Shown: positions 23,901 to 38,900 of the stretch, piece after piece | Position numbering within the stretch: position 1 is the stretch's first letter | Layout of the letters: every line of letters starts with the position of its first letter | NCBI GenBank assembly: GCA_020310875.1 | Contig: CM035444.1 | Location: forward strand, 23,861,272 to 23,925,271 | DNA: 64,000 nucleotides | Direction: 5' to 3' | Source of the DNA: Ceratopteris richardii | Lineage: Eukaryota > Streptophyta > Polypodiopsida > Polypodiales > Pteridaceae | Made by a program: the position numbers and the translations under genes | The notes under the pieces: generated by a model | Told to the model about the DNA's origin: nothing | What the model saw: the letters and a program-made list of their open reading frames with translations, nothing else | Databases searched by the model: none

Positions 23901-25615
23901 GACAGATCATGAATTGTACACCTGTCATCAACAAATTTCACAACCAAGCCAATCTTGGCTAATGCAGAAACTGATAACAGGTTCTTTTTGATCCCTGGCA
24001 CAAATAAAGGATCTGACAAAGTGAAAGAACTACCATCAGCAGTAGTCAAAATGATCTTACCAACTCCCATAACAGTATAAGAGGAGTTGTTGGTGCATGT
24101 AACAGTATTCCCTGTAGGGGCAGGCTCGAGTGAAGAGAAGAAACTGTGCTACGAGGTAATATGTTTGGTCACCCCACTGTCAAAATACCAAACATCTGAG
24201 TCTACTGCAGACATGCACTGCTCATGAGAAGATGGGTCAAAACTACAGAGAGTAGTAAACGCCCATTCTTCTTCCTGCACAAGATTTGCAGACTCTGTTT
24301 TTGGTGTAGAGGCCTCTACAACAACCATTCCAGCCTCTTTCTTCTTTCCCTTTTTAGCAGCCAATTTTGGACAGTTCTTTATGATATGATCATTCCCTTT
24401 ACAGTACTTACAAAACAATTTTTGCTTTTCTGATTTCTTCTCATCTTTATCTTCCCTTCTTCGAATATGCAGAATTAGCAGATTTCTACTTACTAGTTGA
24501 AGAGCTCCATTTTCCTTTGCCCTTCTGACTAGCTAGAAAAGCTTGATCTGCAACTCGCATAATGGACCTGTTTTGCCTGGACTGATCTTCGTGGAACAGA
24601 ACAGAGACTAACTCCTCAAATAATAAGGCATTCGGATTGCCTTTCATCATCAACCAAAGAGTAGAAGCAAAACTCTGATATGAGTCAGGAAGACCATTCA
24701 GAACGGTCTGCACAAGTGAGCTATCTGGTATAACCTCATCAGCAGAAATCAACTGTTCCTTCAAGTCTTTGATCTTTGTTAGGAAAGTGTCCATAGAATC
24801 ACCTTCATTCATGTGCTCACTCTCCAACTGTTTTCGAAGGTAAGCAACACGAGCCTCATTCCTAGCTTGGTACAATGTGGTAAGTGTATCCCAAGCATCC
24901 TTAGCTGTTCTGCAAGAGTGAATGTGAGGAATAATGGCACGTTTGACAGAGAAAGCTATCAATGCATGTGCCTGGGCATCTCTGCCATCCCAGCGAATTT
25001 GCTCTGCAGTAGGTGCAGCAGAAACAATAGCACGAACAGGAATCTGCGCAATATCATCTTCGATCATCAGCTCCACCACCTGTATTTGCAGTAGCTGTCG
25101 TTACAGGTGTAACAGGACGTCTTTCAACACTCTGCACAATGTTCCACAATCCTTTTGCAACCAATACATGTCGCATCATATAAGCCCATAATGGGTAGTT
25201 GGTACCATCCAACTTATCCTCAACAGCCAACATACGGAATACATCACTACTTTCAGCCATGGCTGGTGACTAAAATACCTTGATGCAGAAAATTGATTGT
25301 ATCTCAAAAAGTTGAACGGAACTGCCTAGACGAATTCTGCTAGACCTGTAGCAGACTTCGAGACGCTTAAACTGGCGAACAGAAACTGGTATATACCTTT
25401 GGCACAAAAAGATGAAATAGCCTGCACAAGCGCTGTGATAGTGCGTTCGGAGGCCGAAACGAGCTCAGATCACGATTTCGGCACCACAGAGCGAAGCAGT
25501 TTTGATCTCGAAAACACGCTGAGTATGCTCACCAAAATTCATGCGATTCTGAGACTGCAAACGGAGGAGTGTCGACGGTGCTCTAGATAAAGCGACGACC
25601 TGCTCTGATACCAAT

Positions 25616-25846
25616 TGTTGGAGTTAGACGTCTACGGAAGCACGTGAACAGCACAAGGAAGAAGAAGAAGCTTGGAGCACAAACACACAATACTGAATGT
25701 ATTACTAGAGAATGTACAAAGATAAGTAGCCCATTAGGGCAATAGGCGTATATACAAGCCGGGGGAAAAAAACCTCCTAAAGAGGGAAAAAAGTGCCCCG
25801 GTGGTCCTAGTGTGTTCACACACATCACTACCTAAATATATCAACA
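25616..25846 (-). repeat. 5' LTR of Copia-1
   Basis: 231 bp, followed by the target duplication GCACA. The primer-binding site for initiator Met-tRNA lies directly inside it. Confidence 0.95.
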
Positions 25847-25851
25847 GCACA

Positions 25852-26525
25852 TACTCTGCATATACACACACATACACATATATATGCACATACGTACATA
25901 CACATGCACATACATACATATACACATATACATGCACATACACACATACACTTACATATATACATGCACATACATACATATACACACACATACACATGCA
26001 CATAGACATACACATACATACGCATATACACTTACACATGCACATGCACATACATACATATACACACACATACACATACACAGGCACATGCACATGCACA
26101 TATGCATATATGCTTACCCTGCACATGCACATACATGCATATACACATATACATATGTACATACATACATATACACACACATACACACATATACATGCAC
26201 ATACATACACACACATACACATGCACATACATAGATATACACATACACATGCACACACATACATGCATATACACACATATACATGCATATACACACATAT
26301 GCACATACATTTACATATATACATGCACATACATACATATACACACATACACATACATATGCACATACACTTACACATGCACATGTAGATACATGCATAT
26401 ACACACATACATATATGCACATATATATACATAGATACATACATATACATGCATATAGACACACTTACACAAATATAGATATGTACCTACATGTGCATAT
26501 ATACATTTTATACACACACAAGCAC
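25852..26525. repeat. CATA/CACA microsatellite, right part
   Basis: Continuation of the block split by Copia-1. Long frames on both strands here (His-Thr-Tyr or Met-Cys-Val rich) are repeat artefacts. Confidence 0.9.
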
Positions 26526-26639
26526 ACAGAAATATGAATGAATTATATAATTAAAGTAATAAAACACATGTTAAATATAAACAATAATAAAAATAATTAG
26601 AACAAGACTTTTCATTATTTTGATACCATAGACACAATT

Positions 26640-27400
26640 CAAAACATAACTGGAATGAACAATATCTAGATTATATATATATAGATCATCACGATCATCC
26701 GCATGATCTGATGTATCTGTAGTGGTATCATGGGTAGTGATGCAAGCACTCTGTGATGATCGAGATCGTCCCTTCTGTGTCTATCTCTCCACCTCATCCA
26801 TGTCTACCTCTCCATAATACTCTTGTATTACATATAACAAACATAAATAAGTAAAGCATACAAAACATCCATAAAAATAAAATAATTATATGAAATTTAA
26901 TAATACTCACAAATGCATCCGGATGATCTCGCATATAATCTATCAAATGTTGATATCCAAAATGTGTAGCATACTCAATCTCATGTTTCATAGGATATCG
27001 ACCATAATCCTTTCGCTATATTGAAACAAATAAAAAAGATTAATCTTTTGTTTTTTAACTAAAATAAAAAATATACTTACAATAACACATATACTTACAA
27101 ATGTAGCTGCAAAACCATGATGGCCCATTTGTCCTAAGTGAGATGTGTGCCTGACTCAATTCTCTTCTTTGCAGTAGCCTGTTTATTTAAATAGAAAAGA
27201 AATACATAAATTAAATGTAAAAAACTGATAAAATATATGAGAATTAAAACTATAAACTATTAATTTGTATACCTTCTATTGAGGAAATGACTCTTGAAGA
27301 TGTAACTGCCTACAAAAAAATTGCCATGTCTCAGGTGGTATGTTAGGTCTCCTCTTATTTTTTTCCACCATACAATATCTCCTGTTATTTTAATCCCAAA
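26640..27400 (-). pseudogene. Minus-strand CACTA-associated gene (possible transposase_24/TNPA-like), 3' exons
   Basis: Exon-like minus-strand segments separated by AT-rich introns read, in order: NKRRPNIPPETWQFFCRQLH (about 27360-27290), HLGQMGHHGFAATF (about 27150-27105), GRYPMKHEIEYATHFGYQHL (about 27010-26890) and YYGEVDMDEVE followed by an acidic Ser/Thr/Asp tail (about 26820-26690). The H..G...F.....R.P...E....TH pattern resembles the plant En/Spm transposase_24 family as I remember it, so a DNA-binding accessory protein of the CACTA element is possible. At least two stops interrupt the likely frames, so it is probably decayed. It does not overlap in content with the minus-strand gene of copy A, so the two may be the two halves of one gene type or two different genes. 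Confidence 0.4.
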
Positions 27401-27541
27401 TAGAAAAAAAAGAATCAGAATACATATACATACATACACACATATAGCATGCACATACACATATACATACACTTACACTCACATACATACATACTAAATA
27501 CTCACACACATATATTGTATGTATGTATGTATGTATGTATG

Positions 27542-28166
<625 letters not shown>

Positions 28167-31100
28167 AAATTTAGTATCATAGCATCCAGGTTCACAGGTT
28201 TCCAGACTTCCAGGTTTACAACATATGATTTAAGAGCATCTTTTAACATTTGACATTTGACATAAACATTTAATCTAAATGAGTAGAGATTTGAGAATTA
28301 GACAATTCAATCACATGTTTTTTCATCAGTGTGGAGTATGAAGTATGATCTGTTAGTAGTCGAATACTTTTGGAAGAGTATGCAAATACTTTACAGAAGT
28401 ATTATTTGAAGACCAAGACTTGATGAAGAAGGAAAAACAATGGTTTGGAGAAGATGAAGGAACCAGATCAACATCAAATCATAGGTATTAGTTTCTACTA
28501 TCAGATTATCATTTACAGGTCATATCTTAGAAGAGCACTTATGAAGAGATTTGAAGGATTGAAGAAGTGCTTTTAAACACTTTCATTACCTTGAAAGTAA
28601 AAGCATTAACTACATCAAAAGTGTCAAGAACAAGGATATTAGATGAGTTTTGATGATCTCTTTCATGGCAAGAAAGCTCATCTAAGAAGAAAATTTTGAA
28701 GATGAGATGAGTTTTGTTTTCAGCCAATTTTGTGTTGTAAGTTGGTTGGAAGTTTTTGCTCACATTTTGTATCTAGAGAGGTAACTCTAGAAAGGTAATT
28801 CATCATTCAGACAAAAGGTTGGTGAATTCAATCATATCAATCATTTGAAATAGAATTTTGATTCAGGAGATATGAGGAGATGATAAAACATGATTCTATG
28901 TTCACTTCCATTTGTATACCATGTTTGTTGTGTCTCTTAGTCTTAGCACTAGAGGAAGAGAAAAAAATCGTTTGAAGAAGTTAAGAGTAGTTGCTACTTC
29001 AAGATGAAGAAAACAAAAGGTATGGAAGAGAAGTTTGAAGATGTTAACATCATCATCAGGTGGAGGAAAGATGCAGAAAAAGAAGGTCCAACAATTCCAA
29101 AAGGAAAGTAAGACTTCCTTTTCTCTTATATTTTCCATATATTTTTCCTACTTTTATCCTCTACATCCAAAGAAAATTCTATGAGAACATCTTGTGTGAA
29201 AAAGATAATTTAAAGAAGAAGCAGTTTCTTGTTTTGCATTACACTTGGTCATGTTTTAGTAGATTTGACAAAGAATTGCATTGAGAGAAAGAAAAGCAGC
29301 AGATTTTGAAGACAACTTGTATATTCTGACTCATATGTATGAGTTATATATAAGTTGAAGATTTTGAGCACGTAGCTATATATTCCCTCAAAGAATTCTT
29401 GGAGTGTCAATACAAAGCTACTTGGTATATGACAAGTTGCAAAGAGGTATATTTCTTCTTTATCTAACTCTTGAGGTAAAAGAGTATTTGTAGAAGTTGT
29501 TGGAGACTTGAAGAGAGGTTTTATGTTTGGAATAGTTACCTCATATTCAGTATTTTCAAAAAACTTCAGAAAATTCAGATTTTTATGTACCAGTCAGTTA
29601 AAGAATCTACTTTCTATGTTTGTCTTGACTTTTGTATACATGCTCGTATTCAAAAAAGGTGTTCCATCAGATCCCATCACTTGATTGAGAAGTGGAGTTA
29701 GCCAAAAGAAAGTCAAGCAGATATTATCACATTTCACCTGGGTAGAATATGAAGACATGAAGTATCAACTTGCAGCTTTGGAGCTCTCAAGATGAGAAAT
29801 TTGTCCACTTGTGTTTCAAGTAGGAGTTATAGATTCTTGGGAAGTATTTGGTTGAAGAAAGTTTTACAACTTTATGTGAGAAACATGGACACTTTGAGAT
29901 ATTCAGGTAGCAAATCAAACATTCAGTCTTGAAGGTTTGATGAGAGGAAATTCTACACATGTATTTTGTTGGAGAGATCATTGATCTTGGATGATCTCGT
30001 ATGATCTTGTAAGATCTTGATAGATCTTGTATGATCTTGTATGATCTTGGATGATCTTAAATGATCATGAAGATCTTGAGTATTTATGAGTCAGATATCT
30101 ATCCTTTCTTTGTGAAAGTTCTTTAACATTGGAAGAAGTAAGTCAAAGATTCAGGTTCTATGAGATTAGTGTTGCAGAGGAATAGAAGAAGATACTTGTC
30201 ATGTTGCAGAAGGTTATGAATCCTAAAATGCTTTTAGCAAGGTTTTTATTGGATAAGCTAACCTTATTCTAGATTTTGGGAAGCTGAGGAATGACATGGA
30301 AAGCAATTGGCATGTGCACAATGCTAATAAAAGGGTTCATATTATTTGTTTCAGACACAAGTATTAATGTTATGAAAGATCAGATTTATGAAGGAAGATG
30401 TTCTAGGTTTCATAAAGTCTGATATATTTGAAGAATTTTGGATACTGGTGTTAAATCATCCAGGGGGATGATGAAACATGAAGGCTTATTTTCAGCCATA
30501 TGTGAAAAAATGCAGAGTCATACCTATAAGAATTCAAGGTATTCCTATAGTTCCTTTGTCAGGTTCTCTTTATGTTCCAACTTTATAAGAAGAAGGAAGA
30601 AGGAGAATGTCTGGAGAAAGTTCCTGTTAGGTGTTCCTATTCAGGAGAAGGCTCCAGAGTTCTATTGAAGAGAAATTTGATATTTTAGAAAGATATGTTT
30701 TTAGAAGTGCACACATATATGTTTATACCAGATTCTGAAGGAAAGAGGTATGAAGGATTTACAGATTGAATAAGGATGAAGACATGATGACATCATAGAG
30801 TTTTTTATGAGACTCATGAGTTGAGTTGAGTTGAGTTGAGTTGACTTGAGTACAATCAGAGATGAACCAGTAGTGTTCATAATGCACTAAGTTGTGAGTT
30901 GCCAGTCACAAGTCCCAAGATTCAGTTCTTGATTATGTTTAGTGTATTTACATGACATAGCAAAAGTACATTGAGAAAGATTTCGTAAGGTAAATGCAAA
31001 TATGTGGATCCTAGTGTATGTTTTCAGGTTTGAGAAGACAGGAGATAGTAGATTCAGAATCAAGTCATGCTACATATGTTGTCAAGCGGTGATTGCTTGA

Positions 31101-31331
31101 TGTATACACTATTGGATATCTAGTTTACATATTTTCTCAAGTATTATGGTTCATATTTAGCAAGTTATGTTTTTTGAAGTTTGAAGAAATTCAAATTTTG
31201 TTTTGAAGAAGACTTTTGAAGAAAAGGTTTGGAAGGTCAATTTGGGGAGTACAGTTTGAAGCTTATGACAATTTGCAGATGAATGAAGTTTTTCAACTCA
31301 TTTTGCACCAATGTGACATTGAAGGGGGGAT
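28167..31331 (+). other. Non-coding interior of the LARD-like element
   Basis: 3.2 kb rich in GAAGAAG/TTGAAG, with no frame over 80 codons and no known domain. It contains a GATCTTG-type tandem tract at 29985-30080 and a GAGTT run at 30820-30853. Confidence 0.7.
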
Positions 31332-32635
31332 TGTTGGAAACAATATCACATGTGTCCAAAATTTCTGAGACTGGTCATAACAATTGTTCTTTAGAAGCTA
31401 TCCTCAAGACAACGTCACATGGCGACATGGTTAGAACAAGTTTCTATCTTCATATCCACCTGGGTTTGAGTCTTGGGTGCTGCCATTGTGTAGCAATTTT
31501 TTTCAAAAAGCTTTTCAAAAGCGAATGGACAGCGGGCACTGTTTTTTAGTTTGATTTTCATCGCGATGAAGATTTAAATATAGCAATCATGATTTTCGTT
31601 TGTGCTTTATTTTATGGAGGCTATACTATATAAGAACATGCAAGGGTCACTTCAAAGATATCCTACACCTAGTTCAATGCCAGGTTTGGTACCTCAATAG
31701 AGGTTGTGCTCTTAGCACATGGGGCAGTCGTGGTGCTATGTTGGAGCATGTTGAGGAGCGGCTATGGATTTCTTCTTGGAGAAGAAGAGTGTGCTCACGC
31801 TCTTGCTTATGGAGAGGACTTACTCATTAGTAGCTTGGTGGTGTGGATCAGCCATCTACATGATGTATTTGAAGATTGTCTTCTACATGAAGATTTCGAT
31901 GTACTTCAAAGACATTGGATGGAGGTTAACGTAAGATTTGCATCTTATGTTAAGAATTCAGGTACATATTCTCTTTATGCACAAAGGTACTACTTGAAGA
32001 ATATGGAAGTGTCATCCATATCAAGAGGAGTCATATTCGACATAGGTACAAGAGAATCAGTACATGTATGCTTTATGCATATTTGGATGAGGTGTTTGAG
32101 AAGGTATGTTCACATGAGTATGAGGATTTCTGACAGCAAACTTGTTAGCGTTCTTTGCTACTTTTTGTAAGTATGTGATCTTTCACACATGTATCTGACT
32201 TAGGGTCTTCCATAGCCTAAGTTCAGATGAGGGTTTGCTAATTATCAGTTTTAGACTGGTCCTTCCTCTTTCTGTCACTCATATTCACTCTTCTACAACC
32301 TATTAGGTCACACATCTCATATATATTCAGATTTCTATCCATACATCTGAATATGTTTGTAACATCTATTTCTATTCACCTAGAGTGGTTGAGATTTTGA
32401 CTCCCACATTGTAAATTGACATTTATATATATGATAGTGTGAGTAAGCAGTGGCTTACGTAACACTTTAAACATGTTGTCTAATCTTTCTCTATCTTTGT
32501 CTCATCATTTGTATGATTAAGTGTGGTATGTTCATGTTTTGTCAATATTGGAAGATTGTTGAAATTTGTGTTGTAGATCCTAAACTTATGGAGCTATGGA
32601 CCTCTGGTATTAGTTATGGGCCTACTAAATTTCCA
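31332..32635 (+). repeat. 3' LTR of the LARD-like element (long form)
   Basis: 1304 bp. The extra segment 31565-32352 includes an open frame of 154 codons (31706-32170) with no similarity I recognise; it is unlikely to be a gene. Confidence 0.8.
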
Positions 32636-32763
<128 letters not shown>

Positions 32764-32814
32764 TATTTATTTATTTATAATATATATATGTGTGTGTGTG
32801 CACATAAACATGCA

Positions 32815-33120
32815 TACATACATACATACATGCATACATACATACATACATACATACATACATACATACATACATACATACATACATACACACACATACA
32901 CATCCACACACACACATACATGCATACATATACACATATACATACATACATAAACACACATATACATATCCACATATATACATACACACATACACATGCA
33001 TGCATATACACACATTCATACAAAATACATGCATTTATCCCACAAGAATGTGTATTTGTGTATATGTGAATATGTGTGTATGTGTAAATGTGTATATGTG
33101 AATGTTTATGTATGTAAATA
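32815..33120. repeat. CATA/CACA microsatellite
   Basis: A CATA run at about 32815-32890 followed by mixed ACACATA and TGTATG units. Frames on both strands are artefacts. Confidence 0.95.
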
Positions 33121-33155
33121 ATCAGATTATTAATATCTAATACCATTATTTGTAG

Positions 33156-34358
33156 ATTCTGATCAATCGGATGGAACTCCAGCACCGTCTCTTAATCGTG
33201 CAAGGACTATATACCATAAGTATATTAAACTTTTAATTTTAAATATATTTGATAGATACATAATTGATATATGTTTTCTTCTTGTTATAATCAGATTCTA
33301 ATCGATTATATGGCACTCCACCACCTCCTACCCATGCAACGACTTCACATGTGTCCTCTGATTGGAATTATGATGAATTTTACTATCAAGAGCATATTAT
33401 ATGTTGGTGTAAGTTTTGCTATGGCACGTATCAAAGAACACGATTGGAATGTATTGAACATGAGGTAGAGTATGATACTCTTGAGTGTGCACCACCACCT
33501 GGTCAACGTGATAATGATTGGGTATGTATTCTTTCTCTAAATTAATGTCATTATTTTATTTTAAAACCATATACAAAAACATATTATTGTTGATATACAG
33601 GAATATTTGCTCAATGATAATGATGATGATAATAATTCTCATACTCATAATGCTAATATATCTCGTACATGTCATGGACTTGTTGTTAATCAATTACAAG
33701 TAGAGGTTTCTAGAAATCATCTACCTCCTGATTTAGAGACTGAAACGGCTGGAGATGATCCATTTCCCGCTCCTGATCATTCTCTAGTACAAAAATATGA
33801 TAGAAGAAGATATGGAGGATGGAATAGAGGACACTTCCTTTAGATGGAGAGGTTTTTAACTTTTGGGGTAATCGCTATATGATTGCTCCATCCACTATTA
33901 CTAGTGTTGGTTGTGGTCTCTTTATTGTAGAGGATTTGTATGTGCCTTCGGACTCTAAAGTCACTCTTATGTCATTTTGTGGTCCTATATATGGATGGGG
34001 AGATTGGCATCTACTTGCACGTTATGTTCAAAGCATGAGTACTTATGGAATATGCTTGAATGCAGCGTCCCTTACTAGTAGAGGGATTTCACATGCAAAA
34101 AATGAAAGATTATATATTGATGGAAGACCTTACACACATGGAAATATAGCGCATTTAATAAATAGTAGTCAAGGGTTACATAATAGTTCAAGGACTAATT
34201 GTATATTTGAGGATCATGAAAATAGTCATGAATCACCATACATGAGTAGAGATGTAGCAAGATACATAGTTGTCAATGTGATTACTTCATTACATGTTGG
34301 TGATGAATTATTAGTGAATTATGGATGGCGTAGATCTCCAAGAGCACCTTTTAGCTAG
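33156..34358 (+). pseudogene. SET-domain gene of CACTA copy B, with upstream exons, frameshifted
   Basis: Candidate exons: 33156-33219, 33295-33521 and 33601-34358, each after a good AG acceptor (TTTGTAG, TATAATCAG, GATATACAG). The second encodes a cysteine cluster (CWCKFCYG, then RTRLECIEHE) that may bind zinc ahead of the SET domain, in the place of a pre-SET region. Exons 2 and 3 join in phase. The third continues through an acidic linker (LPPDLETETAGDDPFPAPD) to the SET domain: GCGLF, GNIAHLINSS, then VGDELLVNYGW. One base is missing near 33830 relative to copy A (GGACAC against GGACCAC), which breaks the frame before the SET core. The stop codon and C-terminal PRAP.S are shared with copy A. 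Function would be protein lysine methylation, by domain only. Confidence 0.7.
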
Positions 34359-34932
34359 AGAGAGAATGAAAACTTTCTATCCACCTATCTTGTGTTGCGT
34401 TGGAAAACATTCCAACTCTAATTTCAATCTCTTTTCAAAATAACTTACATATTTAATTGTATGTTTAAAGTTTAATTTTCATTCATTTATGGAATACTAA
34501 TGATTTTTATTCATATGTGTAGATTCCAATCTATGATGTTGATGATATTCCACCACACCATTCACAGTTGCCAGTAAGACCTCATTTATCAGAAGCTTCT
34601 ATGAGGAGGCTATGCAAAAGTGATCCTATGGAATATGCAAGGTTGAAAGACCTATATTAAAAAGAAGATAAAGTACAAGATTTGTGCCACAATGATAAAG
34701 ATGATGGCATGGCAGATTTTATTGAGGATTGGTATCAAAATGATAGTGAGAGCATTGATATTTATAAAAATGAGAAATATCTTCGAGAGGAATGTCTAAA
34801 GCATGTATATGAAGGAAGTTGTTTGACACGACTAAGTGTAAGGTTACTTATTCTCAATCTTCAAAATCGTTTTGGATGGAGTAATGTATTTATTTCGGCA
34901 CTATTAAGGTATAATTTTTAATTTTCTATCTA

Positions 34933-35240
<308 letters not shown>

Positions 35241-35500
35241 TATACATGTTATGAAAGTAAGGTCAAATTATACATACCTATATTGAATGAAGATATTCTG
35301 TCCATCTAGCCTTTGGAATTGTCTACCCAACCTTTATAATCTTCCTTACACATCTGCTTCTCCTATGCTGGTCAGCCTTTTACCTACACTGCCAACTCTT
35401 TTATGACCTTTGCATACACATATTAAGTATCAATTAGCTATGGAGGTGTTAGGTCATTTGGAAAATAGGAGAAAAAAATTTATCAAATATACACAACTAC
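35241..35500. other. Unique intron sequence between microsatellites, copy B
   Basis: About 240 bp of non-repetitive sequence at the position where copy A holds the hairpin. No similarity to the hairpin arms and no coding signal seen. Confidence 0.5.
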
Positions 35501-35504
35501 ACAT

Positions 35505-35915
<411 letters not shown>

Positions 35916-38900
35916 TTAATATGCCTATTTTTCATGAACTTACATGTTATTATTTGAAAAGTTTTTACCAAGTCAAAATATTCTTCCTACCCAGCATGAT
36001 GAAATGAAGAAGATAATCAACAATCTTGGTATAGATTATCAATGTATACATGCATGTCCTAATGATTGTATTTTTTATAGAGGTGATTATGCAGACTCTT
36101 TGACATGTCCAAAATGTCTCCTCAATATAAGGACGAAGAAGGTAAAATCCCAAAAAAGGTATTGAGACATTTTCCATTGGCTACATGGATTAGACATATG
36201 TTTCAAAGCCTCGAATTATCAAAGCATTTGACATGGGCACATGATCATAAAAGTATCGATGGAATAATCAGAATTCCAACAGATAGCACAATTATTCAAC
36301 ATATTGATTCTACATGGCCTGATTTTGCACAAAAACCACAGAATCTGAAGCTAGGGGTTAATCCATTCTTCATGAAATCTAGTAAATGGTCAACATGGCC
36401 AGTGGTATTCATAAACTATAATCTTCTGCCGTATCTTTGCATTAAAAAAGGAACATTTAATGCTTTCACTTTTAATCCCAAGAAAAACACGAGTTAAAGA
36501 TATGAGTATATATCTTGCCCCTTTCATTGACGATCTCCAAGAGGTATGGAGAGGCATTAATGTCATTGATGTATCAAAAAGCATCAATGAAAGATATATT
36601 ATGGTTTGTGGTATTGTGGCTTGGACTATTCACAATTTTCCAAGATGTGGTGTTTGTTCAGGTATTGATGTACCTTTTTATTTAATATGCATAGAAATAT
36701 ATGTGAGTTAATCTAATTAGATTTTTATTGTCTTCATGATGCAGGAATATCTACTAACGGTTACAAAGCTTGTCCATATTGTGGTGATTAGTTGAGATCA
36801 ATTTATAGTAAGAATCTCAACAAAATTATTTATCTTCGACATCAACGATGCTTGCATGATGATCATCCTTAAGATGTAAAAGAGAAGCGATTCATTTTAA
36901 TGGAAATCTTAAAAAAGGTCAGTGTCCAAAACCAATGACGCCTATGGATTGGTATCGGAAATGGACAGATGGGTCTCTGATAGATCCAAAATCAAAAATC
37001 TACAGTGATGATGAAGATAATGAGAATGTGAAGAGAGGTAAAGGAAAATTGGCACTCACAGAGAATATATCAATATGATATTCTTTGGAGTATTGGAAAG
37101 ATTTAATGATCTATCATCTTCTTGATCCTATGCATATATTCAAGAATATTGGTTATTCATTATGGCAACATCTTCTTTGATTAAAAGACACCATAGCATC
37201 AAGGAATGATTTGAAGGACCAAAACTCAAAACCAAAGTTATGGCCAGTTTTTGATAGACATGGATAGGAAATGACTTATGCACCTGCTCCTTGGGTACTT
37301 ATGACAAAAGAGATGCAAACTATCAATAATAGGATTCAATTGATTCGGACTCTTATAGGATATGGAGCATCTTTCTAGAACATGTTTACTATGGATGATA
37401 AGAGCTTATCTGGGTTAAAGGCCCATGATTGGTATAACTTTTTGAAGTACACTTTACCTTTGGTTATCGATGGATGTACAACAAAAGGAGTACAAGATGT
37501 GATCTATCATCTTGGATCGCTTATGAGGTAATTATGATACTTTTATATTTAATATATATAAATATTTGATATCTTTTATTTTTGAATTAATTTCTTTATA
37601 ATTTTTTTGTGATGTGTATAGGTAGATTACATCAAAAGAAATTGACAAAAACTCAATCCCACAAAAGAAACGTGAATGCAAGGAGCTACTATGCTTGATG
37701 AAGAAAGAGCTTTCTACTTCATTTTTTGATATTTAGGTTCATTTATTAGTCCATCTTGTAGATGAAATAGAGATTGTAGGTGTTGTCAACACTCGATGGA
37801 TGTTTTGGGTCGAGCGATTTATGGGAATATGAAAAGGTTATGTGTTGCAAAGAGCAAAACCAGAAGGATCCATGGCAAAGGGTTCGATGCTTGAGGAGTG
37901 CATGTACTATGTTAGTGAGTACCTTGAAAGATTTCATGAAGAAGCTCCACATGCATGGACCAACGAGTCTTGTTCAAAAATAACAGAAGAGGTATTATCA
38001 AGTAAGGGAGTTCCATTTTTATTTACATTTCAAAAAAAAATGATGTTTCTACTTTTGTAGCATATAATAGCGAATGCATGCAAACATTCGTTAGCGAGTA
38101 CGAAGAGGAACTTCAAAATCTCCGAAGTAAAAGATGGAGAAACAAAAGATATAGATGTAATCTCGATAATAATGAAATTACAAATATGTCTTCTTTCATG
38201 GATTGGCTATATACTTGTTTGCAATGAGCCAATGCAAATAATGAAGAAATCTCAGATGAGGAGAGAGAGTTAATGATAGGTTGTGAATGAAAGGTAATTT
38301 TATTTTCATAATATTCTATTTTTTTCATATATGTATATTAGTTTCTCTTTATTAATTTAATTTATTTTGCAGGCATCGAATGTTCACTAATATGTGGGCT
38401 TTTGGACATCATATTAGAATCAAAGATATTGATTCTTTATGTAAAACAAAGAATTGTAGCATTGTTGCTTCTTTCAAGGAACTATCACATGCTAGCTCAA
38501 AAGACACAAACTTCATAGATGGCGAACTTGGTTATGTGGGAGTTATTGTTGGTATCTACGAAATATCATTTCGTACATTCAAACAGGTACAAAAAAGTTT
38601 ATATCTTTTACGATAGAGTTTATTATTTTTTTAAGCACCTAATAATGGTTTTTTCTTTTTATATATTTTGATAGGTCATTTTGAAGGTTGAATAGTTTCG
38701 AGCTGAGTATAAAGGTACTACTTCCACATTGAGAAAGGAATTATCTGGGTTTTGGGAAATTGATTCTTCCAAGGTAATGTGATCTACTAGAGAACCATAT
38801 ATTCTTCCTAGGCATATTGAACAAACATTTTTTCATAAAAACCTTGATGCTCATCCTTGGTGGCAAGTCATTCATGTTCAACCTAGAGGTAGGTCATTGT

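Larger units (their letters stand above)
20698..25846 (-). mobile_element. Copia-1: complete-length Ty1/copia element, broken, minus strand
   Basis: LTRs of 231 bp at 20698-20928 and 25616-25846 begin TGTTGGAGTT and end ATCAACA. The 5-bp target duplication GCACA is seen on both sides (20693-20697 and 25847-25851). On the minus strand a primer-binding site TGGTATCAGAGC follows the 5' LTR (right side) and a purine tract precedes the 3' LTR. Parts in order: gag with a CCHC knuckle (about 25260-24300), protease and GAG-pre-integrase region (about 24300-23580), integrase (about 23580-22700), reverse transcriptase (about 22400-21830), RNase H (about 21800-21000). About seven breaks. The LTRs differ at 7 of 231 positions by eye (about 3%), so it is moderately young. 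Confidence 0.95.

Noticed and set aside
25734-26462. A 242-codon minus-strand frame and several overlapping frames
   Set aside because: Products of the CATA/CACA microsatellite, open in several frames on both strands.
31706-32170. 154-codon frame in the long LTR of the non-coding element
   Set aside because: No similarity or domain, and it lies in the LTR segment missing from the partner. Likely chance.
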